64,000 bases of DNA. It comes from Vibrio nigripulchritudo ATCC 27043 (GTDB lineage: Bacteria; Pseudomonadota; Gammaproteobacteria; Enterobacterales; Vibrionaceae). The translations under genes and the position numbers were made by a program. Location: the NCBI RefSeq assembly GCF_000222685.1, contig NZ_AFWJ01000046.1, forward strand, positions 1 through 64,000, written 5' to 3'. Below are positions 12,415-21,436 of the stretch, in pieces; within the stretch, counting starts at the first letter, position 1, and each line of letters starts with the position of its first letter. The notes below the pieces were generated by a model. The model was given only the letters and a program-made list of their open reading frames with translations, did not search any database and had not been told where the DNA came from.

Positions 12415-12426
12415 TTGTCTAGACAA
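12415..12426 (+). promoter_or_regulatory. PhnF-type operator upstream of phnF
   Basis: TTGTCTAGACAA is a perfect 12-base palindrome 29 bases before the phnF ATG. Its core is identical to the site at 9524-9533 upstream of phnC. A second half-like TTGTCT sits at 12405-12410. It suggests autoregulation of an internal phnF promoter. Confidence 0.75.
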
Positions 12427-12455
12427 CTAGGCAGCGTTGGTCGGAGGAAAACCCC

Positions 12456-13151
12456 ATGCAACTCTATATGGACATAGCCAAACAGCTCGAACAGGAAGTA
12501 CACAGCCAGTTTAAAGTGGGTGACTTTCTTCCTTCCGAGTCGCGTCTGGCAGACCGGTTTCAGGTCAACCGCCATACCGTCAGGCGCGCCATTGATGAGC
12601 TGGTCTTTTGCGGGTTGATTGAACGACAGCAAGGCAGAGGCAATCAGGTCATTCGTCAGCCTTACGCCTACCCGCTCAATCAGGGCGCGTACTTCACTCA
12701 CAACCTGACCAAACAAGGCTATATGCCAAGGTGCGAAGTGTTGAGCCGTCAATTGATCACCGCCAGTGAGCACTTAGCCAAAGTTCTGAACATTGAACTG
12801 GACGCTCAGCTCATCAAGCTCACCACTCTCAGAGTGATTGATGGACTGCCATGCAGTTTGATTGAGCATTACCTCCCTAACACCGACTGGTGGGGACCGT
12901 TGCAATATTTTGAGAGTGGTTCGCTGCACAACTACCTCCACCAGCAATTGGATACGGAACTTATCCGTCAATCCACCAAGCTTCGTTCACGCATGCCCAA
13001 TCGGCAGGAACGAAAGCAACTCAAACTCTCGGAGAACATTCCGCTGATTATTTTCCGAACGGTAAATGTGGCAAGCCAGACTGAACAGGTCATGGAATAT
13101 TCTTGCTCCTACACCCGCTCGGACATGATTGAAATCGTATTGGAGCATTAA
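12456..13151 (+). CDS. phnF: GntR-family phosphonate utilisation regulator PhnF
   Basis: This 231-residue regulator has an N-terminal GntR winged helix (MDIAKQLEQEV...DFLPSESRLADRFQVNRHTVRRAIDEL, residues about 4-50, given here in two motifs: GDFLPSESRLAD and VNRHTVRRAIDEL). A C-terminal UTRA ligand domain follows (LTTLRVIDGLPCSLIEHYLP and VMEYSCSYTRSDMIEI). GAGGAAAACCCC precedes the ATG. It probably senses a phosphonate or a pathway intermediate and controls the operon through the TGTCTAGACA palindromes. It ends two bases before phnG. Confidence 0.93.
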   Translation: MQLYMDIAKQLEQEVHSQFKVGDFLPSESRLADRFQVNRHTVRRAIDELVFCGLIERQQGRGNQVIRQPYAYPLNQGAYFTHNLTKQGYMPRCEVLSRQLITASEHLAKVLNIELDAQLIKLTTLRVIDGLPCSLIEHYLPNTDWWGPLQYFESGSLHNYLHQQLDTELIRQSTKLRSRMPNRQERKQLKLSENIPLIIFRTVNVASQTEQVMEYSCSYTRSDMIEIVLEH

Positions 13152-13153
13152 CC

Positions 13154-13609
13154 ATGAGCACGACGACACAGTCGGAGCGACAGAGCTGGATGTCAGTTCT
13201 CGCTCGGACCGACTTCTTGCACCTTAAAAAACTGTGGGAGCCGCTGAATCTATCACCCGACCATCAGGTGATTCGCGCTCCGGAAACCGGCTTAGTTCAG
13301 GTTCAGTCCCGGATGGGCAGCACAGGAAACCCATTCAACATGGGCGACATGACCGTCACGCGCAGTGTAATCAAACTGGCGGAAGGTGAGATGGGTTACA
13401 GCTACGTCAAAGGTCGCAATAAAGAACATGCGCACCTTGCCGCGTTGATCGATGCCTTGATGCAAACCCCAACTTACGGCGCAGCTTTGCAACGACAGAT
13501 TATTGAACCCTTAATGGCCACGATGGAAGAACACGTTCGCGCAAGACGCCAGCAAATTGCCACCAGCAAAGTGGAATTCTTCACCATGGTGAGAGGAGAA
13601 GACGAATGA
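13154..13609 (+). CDS. phnG: C-P lyase core subunit PhnG
   Basis: This 151-residue protein matches PhnG, a small structural subunit of the PhnGHIJ core complex. With PhnI and PhnH it is needed to couple phosphonate to ATP, giving ribose-1-phosphonate 5-triphosphate. The motifs RQSWMSVLARTDF near the N-terminus, GLVQVQSRMGSTGNPFNMGDMTVTRS (as GLVQVQSRMG and FNMGDMTVTRS) and GYSYVKGRNKEHA are family hallmarks. Its stop overlaps the phnH start (ATGA at 13606), indicating translational coupling. Confidence 0.95.
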   Translation: MSTTTQSERQSWMSVLARTDFLHLKKLWEPLNLSPDHQVIRAPETGLVQVQSRMGSTGNPFNMGDMTVTRSVIKLAEGEMGYSYVKGRNKEHAHLAALIDALMQTPTYGAALQRQIIEPLMATMEEHVRARRQQIATSKVEFFTMVRGEDE

Positions 13610-14217
13610 AATTCGTAAAACCCGGTTTTAACGACCCGATTCACGATGCCCAATGCGTTTTCCGTCTGGTATTAAATGCCGTGTCGATGCCAGGCAGCAC
13701 TCAAACCATGCCAAGCGATTTATCCTTTGGCGATGCGAACAGTGCAACTACGCAGATTTTACTGGCGTTGTCTGACAGCACCACACCGATTTGGTTATCT
13801 GAAAACTTTCTCGAAGACACAGAGCTTACACAGAACCTGCAGTTTCACGCCAATGCACCGCTGACATCACCTGCTGAAAGCGCCAGCTTCGCGCTATTGG
13901 ATCACCAGCAAACCATGAACGTAAACGACTTTTGCTGGGGCAGTGCCGAATTCCCAGAAACCAGCACCACTCTGTTGGTTCAGGTAACCAGCTTACAAAA
14001 AGGGACACCTTTGTCTCTGCAAGGTCCGGGCATTGATGGGCACAAGAACATTCAGGTTGAAGGCATTCATCCGGATTTGTTGGCACAGATTCAAGCCATT
14101 CACTCATCTCAACCATTGGGTATCGATGTATTACTTACCTGCGGTTGCGAACTGATGGCACTGCCTCGCACAACCCAAATCACCCAATTAAACACGGAGA
14201 GTTCGCCATGTACGTAG
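13606..14217 (+). CDS. phnH: C-P lyase core subunit PhnH
   Basis: This 203-residue PhnH is a PLP-transferase-fold protein without catalytic activity of its own that joins the PhnGHIJ complex. Recognisable blocks are GFNDPIHDAQCVFRLVLNAVSMPG at the N-terminus (here FNDPIHDAQ and FRLVLNAVSMPG) and LSLQGPGIDG in the C-terminal half, ending with GIDVLLTCGCELMALPRTT. It starts inside the phnG stop and overlaps phnI by 10 bases. Confidence 0.94.
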   Translation: MKFVKPGFNDPIHDAQCVFRLVLNAVSMPGSTQTMPSDLSFGDANSATTQILLALSDSTTPIWLSENFLEDTELTQNLQFHANAPLTSPAESASFALLDHQQTMNVNDFCWGSAEFPETSTTLLVQVTSLQKGTPLSLQGPGIDGHKNIQVEGIHPDLLAQIQAIHSSQPLGIDVLLTCGCELMALPRTTQITQLNTESSPCT

Positions 14218-15329
14218 CAGTAAAAGGCGGCGAAAAAGCCATTGAGTCGGCACACAAACTCCAAGACAAAAAGCGTCGAGGAACAGGAGCTGAATTGAAC
14301 GTCAGCCAAATCGAAGAACAATTGAGTGGCGCGGTCGATCGTGTGATGACCGAAGGGGGCATCTACGATAGCCAGCTGGCTGGTCTTGCACTCAAGCAAG
14401 CCAGTGGCGACATGATTGAAGCCATTTTTCTGTTGCGCGCCTATCGCACCACTTTATCTCGCTTCGCCACCAGTAATCCAATTGACACCAGCAATATGGA
14501 AATCGAGCGCCGCATTTCCGCCACGTTTAAAGACTTACCCGGCGGGCAGGTCTTAGGTCCGACGCTGGATTATACCCATCGCCTGTTGGACTTCTCGCTA
14601 TTGGCTGAAAGCGACATCTCTGAAATAGGGACCCAAGACATCGCAAACGAGCTGGAAGCCTGCCCGCAAGTGATGTCGATTTTGGAGCATCAGGGTTTAG
14701 CCAGACAAGAACTCGACGAAGGGGAAACGGCAGAAGACATTACCCTGCACCCTCCGACGTATCCGGCAACCCGAAGCGCGCGATTGCAGCAGCTGATGCG
14801 CAGCGATGAAGGCTTCTTGCTGTCGATGGGCTACTCAACTCAGCGAGGCTACGGGCGCAACCACCCCTTCGCTGCCGAGATCCGCACCGGGCAAGTCACG
14901 GTATCTCTCTGCCCTGAAGAACTGGGATTTGATATCGACATTGGCGATATCGAACTTACGGAATGCCAGATGATCAACGGATTCGCTGGCTCAAAGACCG
15001 TTAAGCCGCAATTTACCCGCGGCTATGGCGTGGCGTTTGGTGCCGCAGAGCGCAAAGCCATGTCGATGGCACTGGTCGATCGTGCCTTGCAAGCGGAAGA
15101 GCTGGATGAACCCGTTCAGGGACCCGCGCAAGATCAGGAGTTTGTGTTGTCTCATGGCGACAATGTCGAAGCCGCTGGCTTTGTTTCCCACCTCAAGCTG
15201 CCGCACTACGTGGATTTCCAGTCGGAGTTGGAGCTGATACGCAAACTCCAGAAGGAATATGAATTACGCCAAACCCAGCAGGAATATGAATTACGCCAAA
15301 CCCAGCAGGAAGAATCAGACCATGAGTAA
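14208..15329 (+). CDS. phnI: C-P lyase core subunit PhnI
   Basis: This 373-residue subunit of the PhnGHIJ complex exchanges the adenine of ATP for phosphonate in the first C-P lyase step. Characteristic segments are MYVAVKGGEKAIESAH at the start, MEIERRISATFKDLPGGQVLGPTLDY, here IERRISATFKDLPGGQ, and FLLSMGYSTQRGYGRNHPF. The start at 14208 overlaps the phnH end by 10 bases and aligns with known PhnI starts. The C-terminus is unusual: a 27-base tandem repeat adds a second copy of a nine-residue Glu/Gln/Tyr-rich unit just before the stop. Confidence 0.95.
   Translation: MYVAVKGGEKAIESAHKLQDKKRRGTGAELNVSQIEEQLSGAVDRVMTEGGIYDSQLAGLALKQASGDMIEAIFLLRAYRTTLSRFATSNPIDTSNMEIERRISATFKDLPGGQVLGPTLDYTHRLLDFSLLAESDISEIGTQDIANELEACPQVMSILEHQGLARQELDEGETAEDITLHPPTYPATRSARLQQLMRSDEGFLLSMGYSTQRGYGRNHPFAAEIRTGQVTVSLCPEELGFDIDIGDIELTECQMINGFAGSKTVKPQFTRGYGVAFGAAERKAMSMALVDRALQAEELDEPVQGPAQDQEFVLSHGDNVEAAGFVSHLKLPHYVDFQSELELIRKLQKEYELRQTQQEYELRQTQQEESDHE
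15255..15308 (+). repeat. 27-base tandem duplication in the phnI 3' end
   Basis: Two identical 27-base units (15255-15281 and 15282-15308) encode two copies of the peptide EYELRQTQQ. They lie at the extreme C-terminus of PhnI and just before the phnJ start, so the reading frame is preserved. Confidence 0.95.
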
Positions 15330-16236
15330 TTCGACGCAACAAAGCCATGCATCAACACATGACGCTCCTGAACTTGCTCTGACGAGCAATACTCAGGCAA
15401 TACAGGGATACAACTACGGCTACCTCGATGAGCAGACAAAACGTATGATCCGTCGCGCCATTTTAAAAGCCGTTGCCATTCCGGGGTATCAGGTGCCATT
15501 TGGTGGTCGCGAAATGCCCATGCCTTATGGTTGGGGCACTGGCGGTATACAGATTACTGCGTCCATTATCGGCACCGACGACACGCTCAAGGTGATTGAC
15601 CAAGGAGCAGACGACACCACCAATGCAGTATCGATTCGCAAATTCTTTGAAAAAGTCGCTCACGCCGACACCACTGAGAAAACCGATGCCGCAAGCATTA
15701 TCCAAACGCGTCACCGCATTCCAGAAAAGCCACTCAAAGAAGGGCAAATTCTGGTGTATCAAGTGCCGATTCCAGAGCCATTGCGCTTCTTAGAGCCGAG
15801 AGAAACGGAAACTCGCAAAATGCACGCGCTAAGTGAATACGGGATCATGCATGTAAAGCTATATGAAGACATTGCCCGTTACGGGCACATCTCTACCTCT
15901 TACGCCTACCCGGTCAAGGTGAACCAGCGATACATCATGGATCCGTCTCCGATTCCGAAATTCGACAACCCGAAAATGGATCGCATGTCGGCTCTGCAAT
16001 TGTTCGGAGCTGGTCGGGAAAAGCGCATTTATGCCATTCCTCCGTTTACCGATGTAAAAAGCCTCGACTTCGAAGACCACCCGTTTGAAGTGCAACGCTG
16101 GGAAGAACCCTGTGCCCTTTGTGGGGCAACACACACCTTCCTTGACGAAGTAGTAACCGATGATCAGGGCAGCCGAATGTACGTTTGTTCCGATACCGAT
16201 TATTGCGCCGAACAGCAGGAGAAATTGTCATGTTAA
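15322..16236 (+). CDS. phnJ: C-P lyase catalytic subunit PhnJ (radical SAM)
   Basis: This 304-residue enzyme cleaves the carbon-phosphorus bond of ribose-1-phosphonate 5-phosphate using S-adenosylmethionine and a 4Fe-4S cluster. The unusual C-terminal cluster motif CX2CX21C is intact (CALC at about residue 254, third Cys in MYVCSDTDYC), and the last cysteine of that block is the thiyl-radical residue. GYNYGYLDEQTKRMIRRAI and MPYGWGTGGIQIT are family hallmarks. I chose the ATG at 15322, which overlaps the phnI stop, over the longer open frame. All residues needed for catalysis appear present. Confidence 0.97.
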   Translation: MSNSTQQSHASTHDAPELALTSNTQAIQGYNYGYLDEQTKRMIRRAILKAVAIPGYQVPFGGREMPMPYGWGTGGIQITASIIGTDDTLKVIDQGADDTTNAVSIRKFFEKVAHADTTEKTDAASIIQTRHRIPEKPLKEGQILVYQVPIPEPLRFLEPRETETRKMHALSEYGIMHVKLYEDIARYGHISTSYAYPVKVNQRYIMDPSPIPKFDNPKMDRMSALQLFGAGREKRIYAIPPFTDVKSLDFEDHPFEVQRWEEPCALCGATHTFLDEVVTDDQGSRMYVCSDTDYCAEQQEKLSC

Positions 16237-17054
16237 ATCACGCGGAATGTGTCTCTCCTTCGTCTGTTGTCGAGAGCCAAGTAAATGAATCGCCTCTTTT
16301 GAAAGTCACGGAATTATCCAAACTCTACTCACCGGGCAAAGGCTGTCAGAACATCAATCTGGAACTGTATCCGGGAGAAGTGTTGGGCATTGTCGGCGAA
16401 TCCGGCTCAGGGAAAAGTACCTTGCTACGCGTTTTGTCGGGAAGAGAAATGCCCGATGCTGGTCATGTGGACTACCACAATGGTGATTCTGCGATTGACC
16501 TGTACAACCAACCCGACCGAGAACGCCGCCGATTGCTGCGCACTGAATGGGGCGTGGTTCATCAGCACCCAATGGATGGGTTAAGACCCCGTGTGTCTGC
16601 GGGGGGCAATATTGGAGAAAGGCTAATGGCGATTGGCGATCGCCACTATGGTCAGATCCGTGCTCAGGCAGAAAAATGGCTGCACGATGTGGAGATACCG
16701 CTTGATCGCATCGATGACTCTCCAATTACGTTTTCCGGCGGCATGCAGCAACGGCTGCAAATCGCACGCAACTTGGTCACCCACCCCAAACTGGTGTTTA
16801 TGGATGAACCGACTGGCGGGCTCGATGTGTCTGTTCAGGCAAGACTGCTCGACCTGATTCGCAATCTGGTCACCAATCTGGGGTTATCCGTGATTATTGT
16901 CACCCACGATCTGGCAGTCGCAAGGCTACTGGCTGATCGCCTGATCGTGATGAAGGAAAGCCGCATTGTCGAAACCGGGATTACCGATCAGGTATTGGAC
17001 GATCCCCAACACCCTTACACCCAGTTGTTGGTGTCTTCTGTGCTTCAAGGATAG
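16230..17054 (+). CDS. phnK: C-P lyase ABC protein PhnK
   Basis: This 274-residue ATP-binding-cassette protein is not a transporter; PhnK docks on the PhnGHIJ core and its ATPase is needed for phosphonate breakdown. Walker A is GESGSGKST, the signature [16 protein letters not shown] and Walker [23 protein letters not shown] (core [12 protein letters not shown]). The ATG at 16230 overlaps the phnJ stop by seven bases. About 20 residues precede the ABC domain, slightly longer than in E. coli. Confidence 0.95.
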   Translation: MLNHAECVSPSSVVESQVNESPLLKVTELSKLYSPGKGCQNINLELYPGEVLGIVGESGSGKSTLLRVLSGREMPDAGHVDYHNGDSAIDLYNQPDRERRRLLRTEWGVVHQHPMDGLRPRVSAGGNIGERLMAIGDRHYGQIRAQAEKWLHDVEIPLDRIDDSPITFSGGMQQRLQIARNLVTHPKLVFMDEPTGGLDVSVQARLLDLIRNLVTNLGLSVIIVTHDLAVARLLADRLIVMKESRIVETGITDQVLDDPQHPYTQLLVSSVLQG

Positions 17055-17058
17055 CGCC

Positions 17059-17775
17059 ATGTTAAGAGTAGAAAATATCAGTAAAAGCTTTGTGCTCCAC
17101 AACCAGCAAGGTATCACCCTACCCGTTATGAATTCGGTCAGCTTTGAAGTCGATCAAGGCGAATGTTTGGTCCTGCATGGCGAATCCGGTTCGGGTAAGT
17201 CCACTCTGCTTCGAGCGTTGTACGCCAACTACATCGTCAACAGCGGGTCGATTCGGGTTTACAGCAATGAACAGTGGGTAGACATCGCAAATGCCTCCCC
17301 AAGGCAGATACTCCAGGTGCGTCAGCACAGTCTGGGCTGGGTGAGCCAGTTCCTGCGTGTTATTCCCCGTATTTCCGCCTTAGAGGTGGTGATGCAACCT
17401 TTGCTGGAGCGCGGCGTGGATGAAGAGCAGGCTCAGCAAAAAGCGGCAGCAATGCTCACTCGCCTCAATGTGCCAGAAACCTTGTGGCACTTAGCCCCCG
17501 CGACCTTCTCAGGTGGTGAGCAGCAACGGGTCAATATTGCGCGAGGATTTATCGTCGATGCTCCGATTCTTCTGCTCGACGAACCCACAGCATCGCTGGA
17601 TGAGAAAAACCGTGATGTGGTGATCAACCTGATTCTGGAAGCCAAAGCCCGCGGTGCTACGATCGTCGGCATTTTCCACGATGAATACGTTCGCCAGCGC
17701 GTCGCCGACAAGTTCTTTGATGTGAAGACCGCGACCACGTATTTGAACCCGCAGCCTTGCGCCACATTGCAATAG
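17059..17775 (+). CDS. phnL: C-P lyase ABC protein PhnL
   Basis: This 238-residue second ABC protein of the C-P lyase set is required with PhnG, PhnH and PhnI for the ATP-phosphonate exchange and can stack on PhnK. Walker A is GESGSGKST, the signature [16 protein letters not shown] and Walker [30 protein letters not shown] is typical of PhnL. The ATG at 17059, four bases after phnK, gives the start [16 protein letters not shown], which aligns with the family. Confidence 0.95.
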   Translation: MLRVENISKSFVLHNQQGITLPVMNSVSFEVDQGECLVLHGESGSGKSTLLRALYANYIVNSGSIRVYSNEQWVDIANASPRQILQVRQHSLGWVSQFLRVIPRISALEVVMQPLLERGVDEEQAQQKAAAMLTRLNVPETLWHLAPATFSGGEQQRVNIARGFIVDAPILLLDEPTASLDEKNRDVVINLILEAKARGATIVGIFHDEYVRQRVADKFFDVKTATTYLNPQPCATLQ

Positions 17776-17803
17776 AAAGGCAATGCAATAGAAGAGACAT
17801 ACC

Positions 17804-18940
17804 ATGAAAATCACTAACGTAAATATCGTGCTGCCTGACTCGGTTGTGTATGGCACTGTTGAAATTGATAACCACACCATAACGTCCGTCTCAGAAGGCT
17901 TGGACAGCGATCCTAATTGCCTTAACGGGCAAGGTCATTGGTTGCTGCCGGGATTGATTGAACTTCACACCGATAATCTGGAAAAGTACTTTACCCCTCG
18001 CCCGAAAGTGAGCTGGCCGGAGTTTTCAGCCATGGCGGCACACGATGCACAGCTGATTGGCTCTGGTATCACCACTGTGCTGGATGCTGTTGCCGTTGGT
18101 GACGTGCGCGATGGCGGTACAAGGCAGGATTATCTCGACAAGATGATCGACACTTTGGTGGAATCAGAGCGTCGAGGTGTGAATCGCGCGGAGCATTTCC
18201 TCCATATCCGTTGTGAGCTGCCCCACTCTTCCACTTATGGGCTGGCGGAGCGGTATCTGGGGTTACCGCAGGTGAAAATGGTCTCTTTGATGGATCACTC
18301 GCCCGGTCAGCGCCAATTCGTCAATCTTCAAAAATACTACGAGTATTACCAAGGCAAATACGGCTTAAACGATGCTGAGATGCAAACCTACGAAGCCGAG
18401 CAGCGACGCCTGTCAGAGCAATGGTCGGATACCAACCGCAAAGCCATTGCTGAACTGTGCCGTGAACGCGGTATCCCGATGGCGAGCCACGACGATGCGA
18501 CCAACGCACACGTGGAAGAATCCCACGATCTCGGCTTAGTACTGGCCGAGTTTCCAACCACCGTGGAAGCAGCAACGCGCTCCCACCAGCTTGGGTTACA
18601 CGTTCTGATGGGGGCACCTAACGTGGTTCGCGGTGGGTCGCACTCGGGTAACGTCGCCGCTCACGAACTGGCGAGCATGGGGGTTCTGGATGTGCTTTCT
18701 TCCGACTATTTCCCGTTAAGCCTGCTGGATTCCGTATTCAAACTGGCAGAAGACGAACGCAACACACTGGATCTACCTGCTGCGGTGAAACTCGCTACAG
18801 CCAACCCTGCGGACGCTTTAGGCATGCGCGATCGCGGTGAAATCCGAGAAGGCAAACGCGCCGATCTGATTCTGGTTGAGCAGGTTGCAGGGCAAGCCTA
18901 CGTCAAACGTGCATGGTGCAAAGGACAGACCGCGTACTAA
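17804..18940 (+). CDS. phnM: Alpha-D-ribose 1-methylphosphonate 5-triphosphate diphosphatase PhnM
   Basis: This 378-residue amidohydrolase removes pyrophosphate from ribose-1-phosphonate 5-triphosphate to make the substrate of PhnJ. The first metal motif is in LPGLIELHTDNLEKYFTPRP (His-x-Asp variant typical of PhnM), with further ligands in MVSLMDHSPGQRQF, MASHDDATNAHV and the C-terminal VLSSDYFPLSLL. It sits 28 bases after phnL, still in the same operon. Confidence 0.95.
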   Translation: MKITNVNIVLPDSVVYGTVEIDNHTITSVSEGLDSDPNCLNGQGHWLLPGLIELHTDNLEKYFTPRPKVSWPEFSAMAAHDAQLIGSGITTVLDAVAVGDVRDGGTRQDYLDKMIDTLVESERRGVNRAEHFLHIRCELPHSSTYGLAERYLGLPQVKMVSLMDHSPGQRQFVNLQKYYEYYQGKYGLNDAEMQTYEAEQRRLSEQWSDTNRKAIAELCRERGIPMASHDDATNAHVEESHDLGLVLAEFPTTVEAATRSHQLGLHVLMGAPNVVRGGSHSGNVAAHELASMGVLDVLSSDYFPLSLLDSVFKLAEDERNTLDLPAAVKLATANPADALGMRDRGEIREGKRADLILVEQVAGQAYVKRAWCKGQTAY

Positions 18941-18968
18941 GCTAATTCAATGAATGTGGGAGAAAACA

Positions 18969-19544
18969 ATGGCGACACTCTTTTATGTGATGGGTGCATC
19001 GGGAAGCGGAAAAGACAGCGTGATTCAGGCGATTCGGGAGGATGCCAGGCTCTCAGCACAAGTAGCGCATCGATACATCACAAGGCGAGCAGACAGTGGA
19101 AATGAAAACCACGTCGCACTAACACCGGAGGAGTTCCAGCAACGCATCCAGTCAGAGTTGTTCGCCATGCATTGGCAAGCCAACGGCTTGTTTTATGGGG
19201 TAGGAAAAGAAATCGAACACTGGTTAAGCCAAGGTCAGGACGTCTTTCTGAATGGGTCGCGTGCCTACTACCCCGAAGCCCTAAAGCGATTTGCCACCTG
19301 TATCCAACCTGTGTGGATTGATGTTAACACTCACCAGTTGAAACAGCGACTGCAAGCGCGAGGAAGAGAAAGCGAGGCGGAAATTGATGCCAGAATCGAT
19401 CGCGCCATTCAATATCAGCAAAAAATGCCTGCCAATGCCTTGGTCATCGACAACAGTGATACACTTCAAAGCAGTGTGGAACAGTTTATTCTCAAGTTTA
19501 AACATATAAAGCAATGGCAAAAGGAAACACGTCTATGCAGCTAA
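18969..19544 (+). CDS. phnN: Ribose 1,5-bisphosphate phosphokinase PhnN
   Basis: This 191-residue guanylate-kinase-like enzyme phosphorylates ribose 1,5-bisphosphate to PRPP, recycling the sugar carrier of the C-P lyase pathway. The P-loop GASGSGKDSV is at residues 9-18 and RYITRRAD is the substrate loop. The start at 18969 (MATLFYVMG) is preceded by GGGAG and fits the family. The 3' end overlaps phnP by 10 bases. Confidence 0.94.
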   Translation: MATLFYVMGASGSGKDSVIQAIREDARLSAQVAHRYITRRADSGNENHVALTPEEFQQRIQSELFAMHWQANGLFYGVGKEIEHWLSQGQDVFLNGSRAYYPEALKRFATCIQPVWIDVNTHQLKQRLQARGRESEAEIDARIDRAIQYQQKMPANALVIDNSDTLQSSVEQFILKFKHIKQWQKETRLCS

Positions 19545-20290
19545 CCCTAATGGGCACGGGTAATACTGGGCATGTTCCGGTTTATGGCTGCGATTGCGTT
19601 GCCTGTGGGCGGGCGAAAGAAAACCGCGCTTTCCGACGGGGCAAAACCTCCGCTTACATCGAACATAACGGCAAAACCCTGCTGCTGGATGCCAACCACC
19701 CTCACCTGCTTGAGCGTTTTCCTGCGGGCAGCATCGATACCATCTTGCTGACCCATTTTCATATGGACCACGTGCAGTCGCTGTTTGATTTGCGCTGGGG
19801 GAAAGGGCAACCCATTCCCGTGCTGTCTCCACCGGACAAATACGGGTGCGATGACTTATATAAACACCCTGGGCTATTAGAGTTTCAGGCACTGAAAGCG
19901 TTTGAGCCTTTTGAGTGGGAAGGCATCACCATTACACCCGTGCCGCTTTCACATTCCAAACCCTGTTTTGGTTATCTCTTCGAGTGGCAAGGCAAAACAT
20001 TCGCCTACCTCACTGACACGGTTGGATTGCCTAAGTACACACACGCATTTTTGAAAGACAAACCTCTGGATTTGGTACTAATAGATTGCAACCATCCGCC
20101 GATGCCGGACTCTCCGCCCCGAAATCACAACGACATTCTGCTGGCACAGTCCATCAAACAGCAGCTCACCATTTCCCAAATGGGGCTAATTCATATCAGC
20201 CACGAGCTGGACTGCTGGGCAATGGAAAATTCAAACCAATTCTCCTCTTCCTTTTTCCTCGCCAAAGACAACCAATCTTTTCATCTGTGA
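19535..20290 (+). CDS. phnP: Phosphoribosyl 1,2-cyclic phosphate phosphodiesterase PhnP
   Basis: This 251-residue metallo-beta-lactamase-fold enzyme opens the 5-phosphoribosyl 1,2-cyclic phosphate released by PhnJ to ribose 1,5-bisphosphate, the PhnN substrate. The metal motif is LLTHFHMDHVQSL (HxHxDH), and the N-terminal CDCVACGRA is the structural zinc site of PhnP. The ATG at 19535 is preceded by GGAAAC and overlaps phnN. It is the last gene of the operon; no acetyltransferase phnO is present, and I see no clear terminator after it. Confidence 0.95.
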   Translation: MQLTLMGTGNTGHVPVYGCDCVACGRAKENRAFRRGKTSAYIEHNGKTLLLDANHPHLLERFPAGSIDTILLTHFHMDHVQSLFDLRWGKGQPIPVLSPPDKYGCDDLYKHPGLLEFQALKAFEPFEWEGITITPVPLSHSKPCFGYLFEWQGKTFAYLTDTVGLPKYTHAFLKDKPLDLVLIDCNHPPMPDSPPRNHNDILLAQSIKQQLTISQMGLIHISHELDCWAMENSNQFSSSFFLAKDNQSFHL

Positions 20291-20361
20291 TAAGCATGCA
20301 CTTTTTGCATACCTATAATGCTAAAGTGTCATTTTTTTCATAGATAAACCGAGCTTAAAAT

Positions 20362-20389
20362 AGGGGTTATTGGCTTTGCCAGCAACCCT
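20362..20389 (+). other. Leader hairpin upstream of acuI
   Basis: AGGGGTTATTGGC and GCCAGCAACCCT pair imperfectly around a TTT loop 20 bases before the acuI ATG. It may be a leader structure. A TATAAT at about 20316 suggests a nearby promoter, although no good -35 is evident. Confidence 0.4.
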
Positions 20390-20408
20390 CACTATTGTGG
20401 AGAAGACT

Positions 20409-21389
20409 ATGTTCCAAGCTCTCGTACTGAACCAAGAAGACAAAAAGACTTTTGCGACCATTGAGTCGTTGGACGATTCGCAGTTGCCAGAAGGCGATGT
20501 GGTGATCGAGGTCGATTACTCTTCCTTAAACTACAAAGACGGACTCGCCATTACAGGCAAAGGGAAAATCATCCGTCAGTTTCCTATGGTGCCAGGGATC
20601 GATTTAGCAGGAACGGTCTTATCTTCTTCCGACGAACGCTACCAAAGCGGCGATCAGGTGGTCCTTACCGGCTGGGGAGTGGGCGAAAACCACTGGGGTG
20701 GTATGGCACAAAAAGCCAGTCTGAAAGCCGACTGGCTGGTTCCGCTTCCTAAAGGCTTAAGCAGCAAGCAAGCCATGATGGTCGGTACTGCTGGATTAAC
20801 TGCGATGCTGTGTGTTCAGGCCATTATCGACGGTGGTGTAAAACCTGAAGACGGTGAGATTTTGGTGACTGGTGCCAGCGGCGGTGTCGGATCTGTGGCT
20901 ATCAATTTACTGAGCGTGCTCGGCTACAAAGTGGTCGCGGTCAGTGGTCGCGTCGAAGAAAATGGACCTTTACTCGAAAAGCTAGGCGCAGCCCGAGTCA
21001 TTGAACGCAGCGAATTCGAAGAACCTGCTCGTCCGCTTGAAAAACAAATCTGGTCTGGCGCAATCGACACGGTGGGCAGCAAAATGCTGGCAAAAGTATT
21101 GGCACAGATGGATTACAACAGCACCGTTGCCGCTTGCGGCTTGGCGGGCGGTTTTGATCTGCCAACCACTGTAATGCCGTTTATTTTGAGAAACGTCAGG
21201 CTTCAAGGTGTGGATTCGGTGTACTGCCCTTATGAAAAGCGTGTCGCTGCGTGGGAGAAACTGACCGAACTGCTGCCAGAAAGCTACTACGAACAGGCTT
21301 GTACAGAAGTCACCTTGAACGATGCAGCAAAATACGCAAAAGACATCACCAACGGTCAGGTAACGGGGCGAGTGGTGATCAAGCCATAA
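20409..21389 (+). CDS. acuI: Zinc-free MDR oxidoreductase, acrylyl-CoA reductase AcuI/YhdH type
   Basis: This 326-residue protein belongs to the YhdH/AcuI branch of the medium-chain dehydrogenase family. Hallmarks are LNYKDGLAITGKGKIIRQFP, here split as NYKDGLAITGKG and FPMVPGIDLAGTV, the NADP-binding ILVTGASGGVGSVA and the C-terminal LRNVRLQGVDSVYCP. AcuI reduces acryloyl-CoA to propionyl-CoA with NADPH and detoxifies acrylate, relevant to marine DMSP breakdown. The ATG at 20409 with GAGAAG upstream aligns with the family start. It converges with the LysR gene across a shared hairpin. Confidence 0.9.
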   Translation: MFQALVLNQEDKKTFATIESLDDSQLPEGDVVIEVDYSSLNYKDGLAITGKGKIIRQFPMVPGIDLAGTVLSSSDERYQSGDQVVLTGWGVGENHWGGMAQKASLKADWLVPLPKGLSSKQAMMVGTAGLTAMLCVQAIIDGGVKPEDGEILVTGASGGVGSVAINLLSVLGYKVVAVSGRVEENGPLLEKLGAARVIERSEFEEPARPLEKQIWSGAIDTVGSKMLAKVLAQMDYNSTVAACGLAGGFDLPTTVMPFILRNVRLQGVDSVYCPYEKRVAAWEKLTELLPESYYEQACTEVTLNDAAKYAKDITNGQVTGRVVIKP

Positions 21390-21407
21390 AAACTCGACCT
21401 TTAAGAA

Positions 21408-21433
21408 ACGTCAGCATTTATGCTGGCGTTTTT
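21408..21433 (+). terminator. Intrinsic terminator after acuI
   Basis: ACGTCAGCA and TGCTGGCGT form a stem (one G-T pair) with a four-base loop, followed by five Ts. It lies between the convergent acuI and LysR genes. Confidence 0.8.
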
Positions 21434-21436
21434 ATT

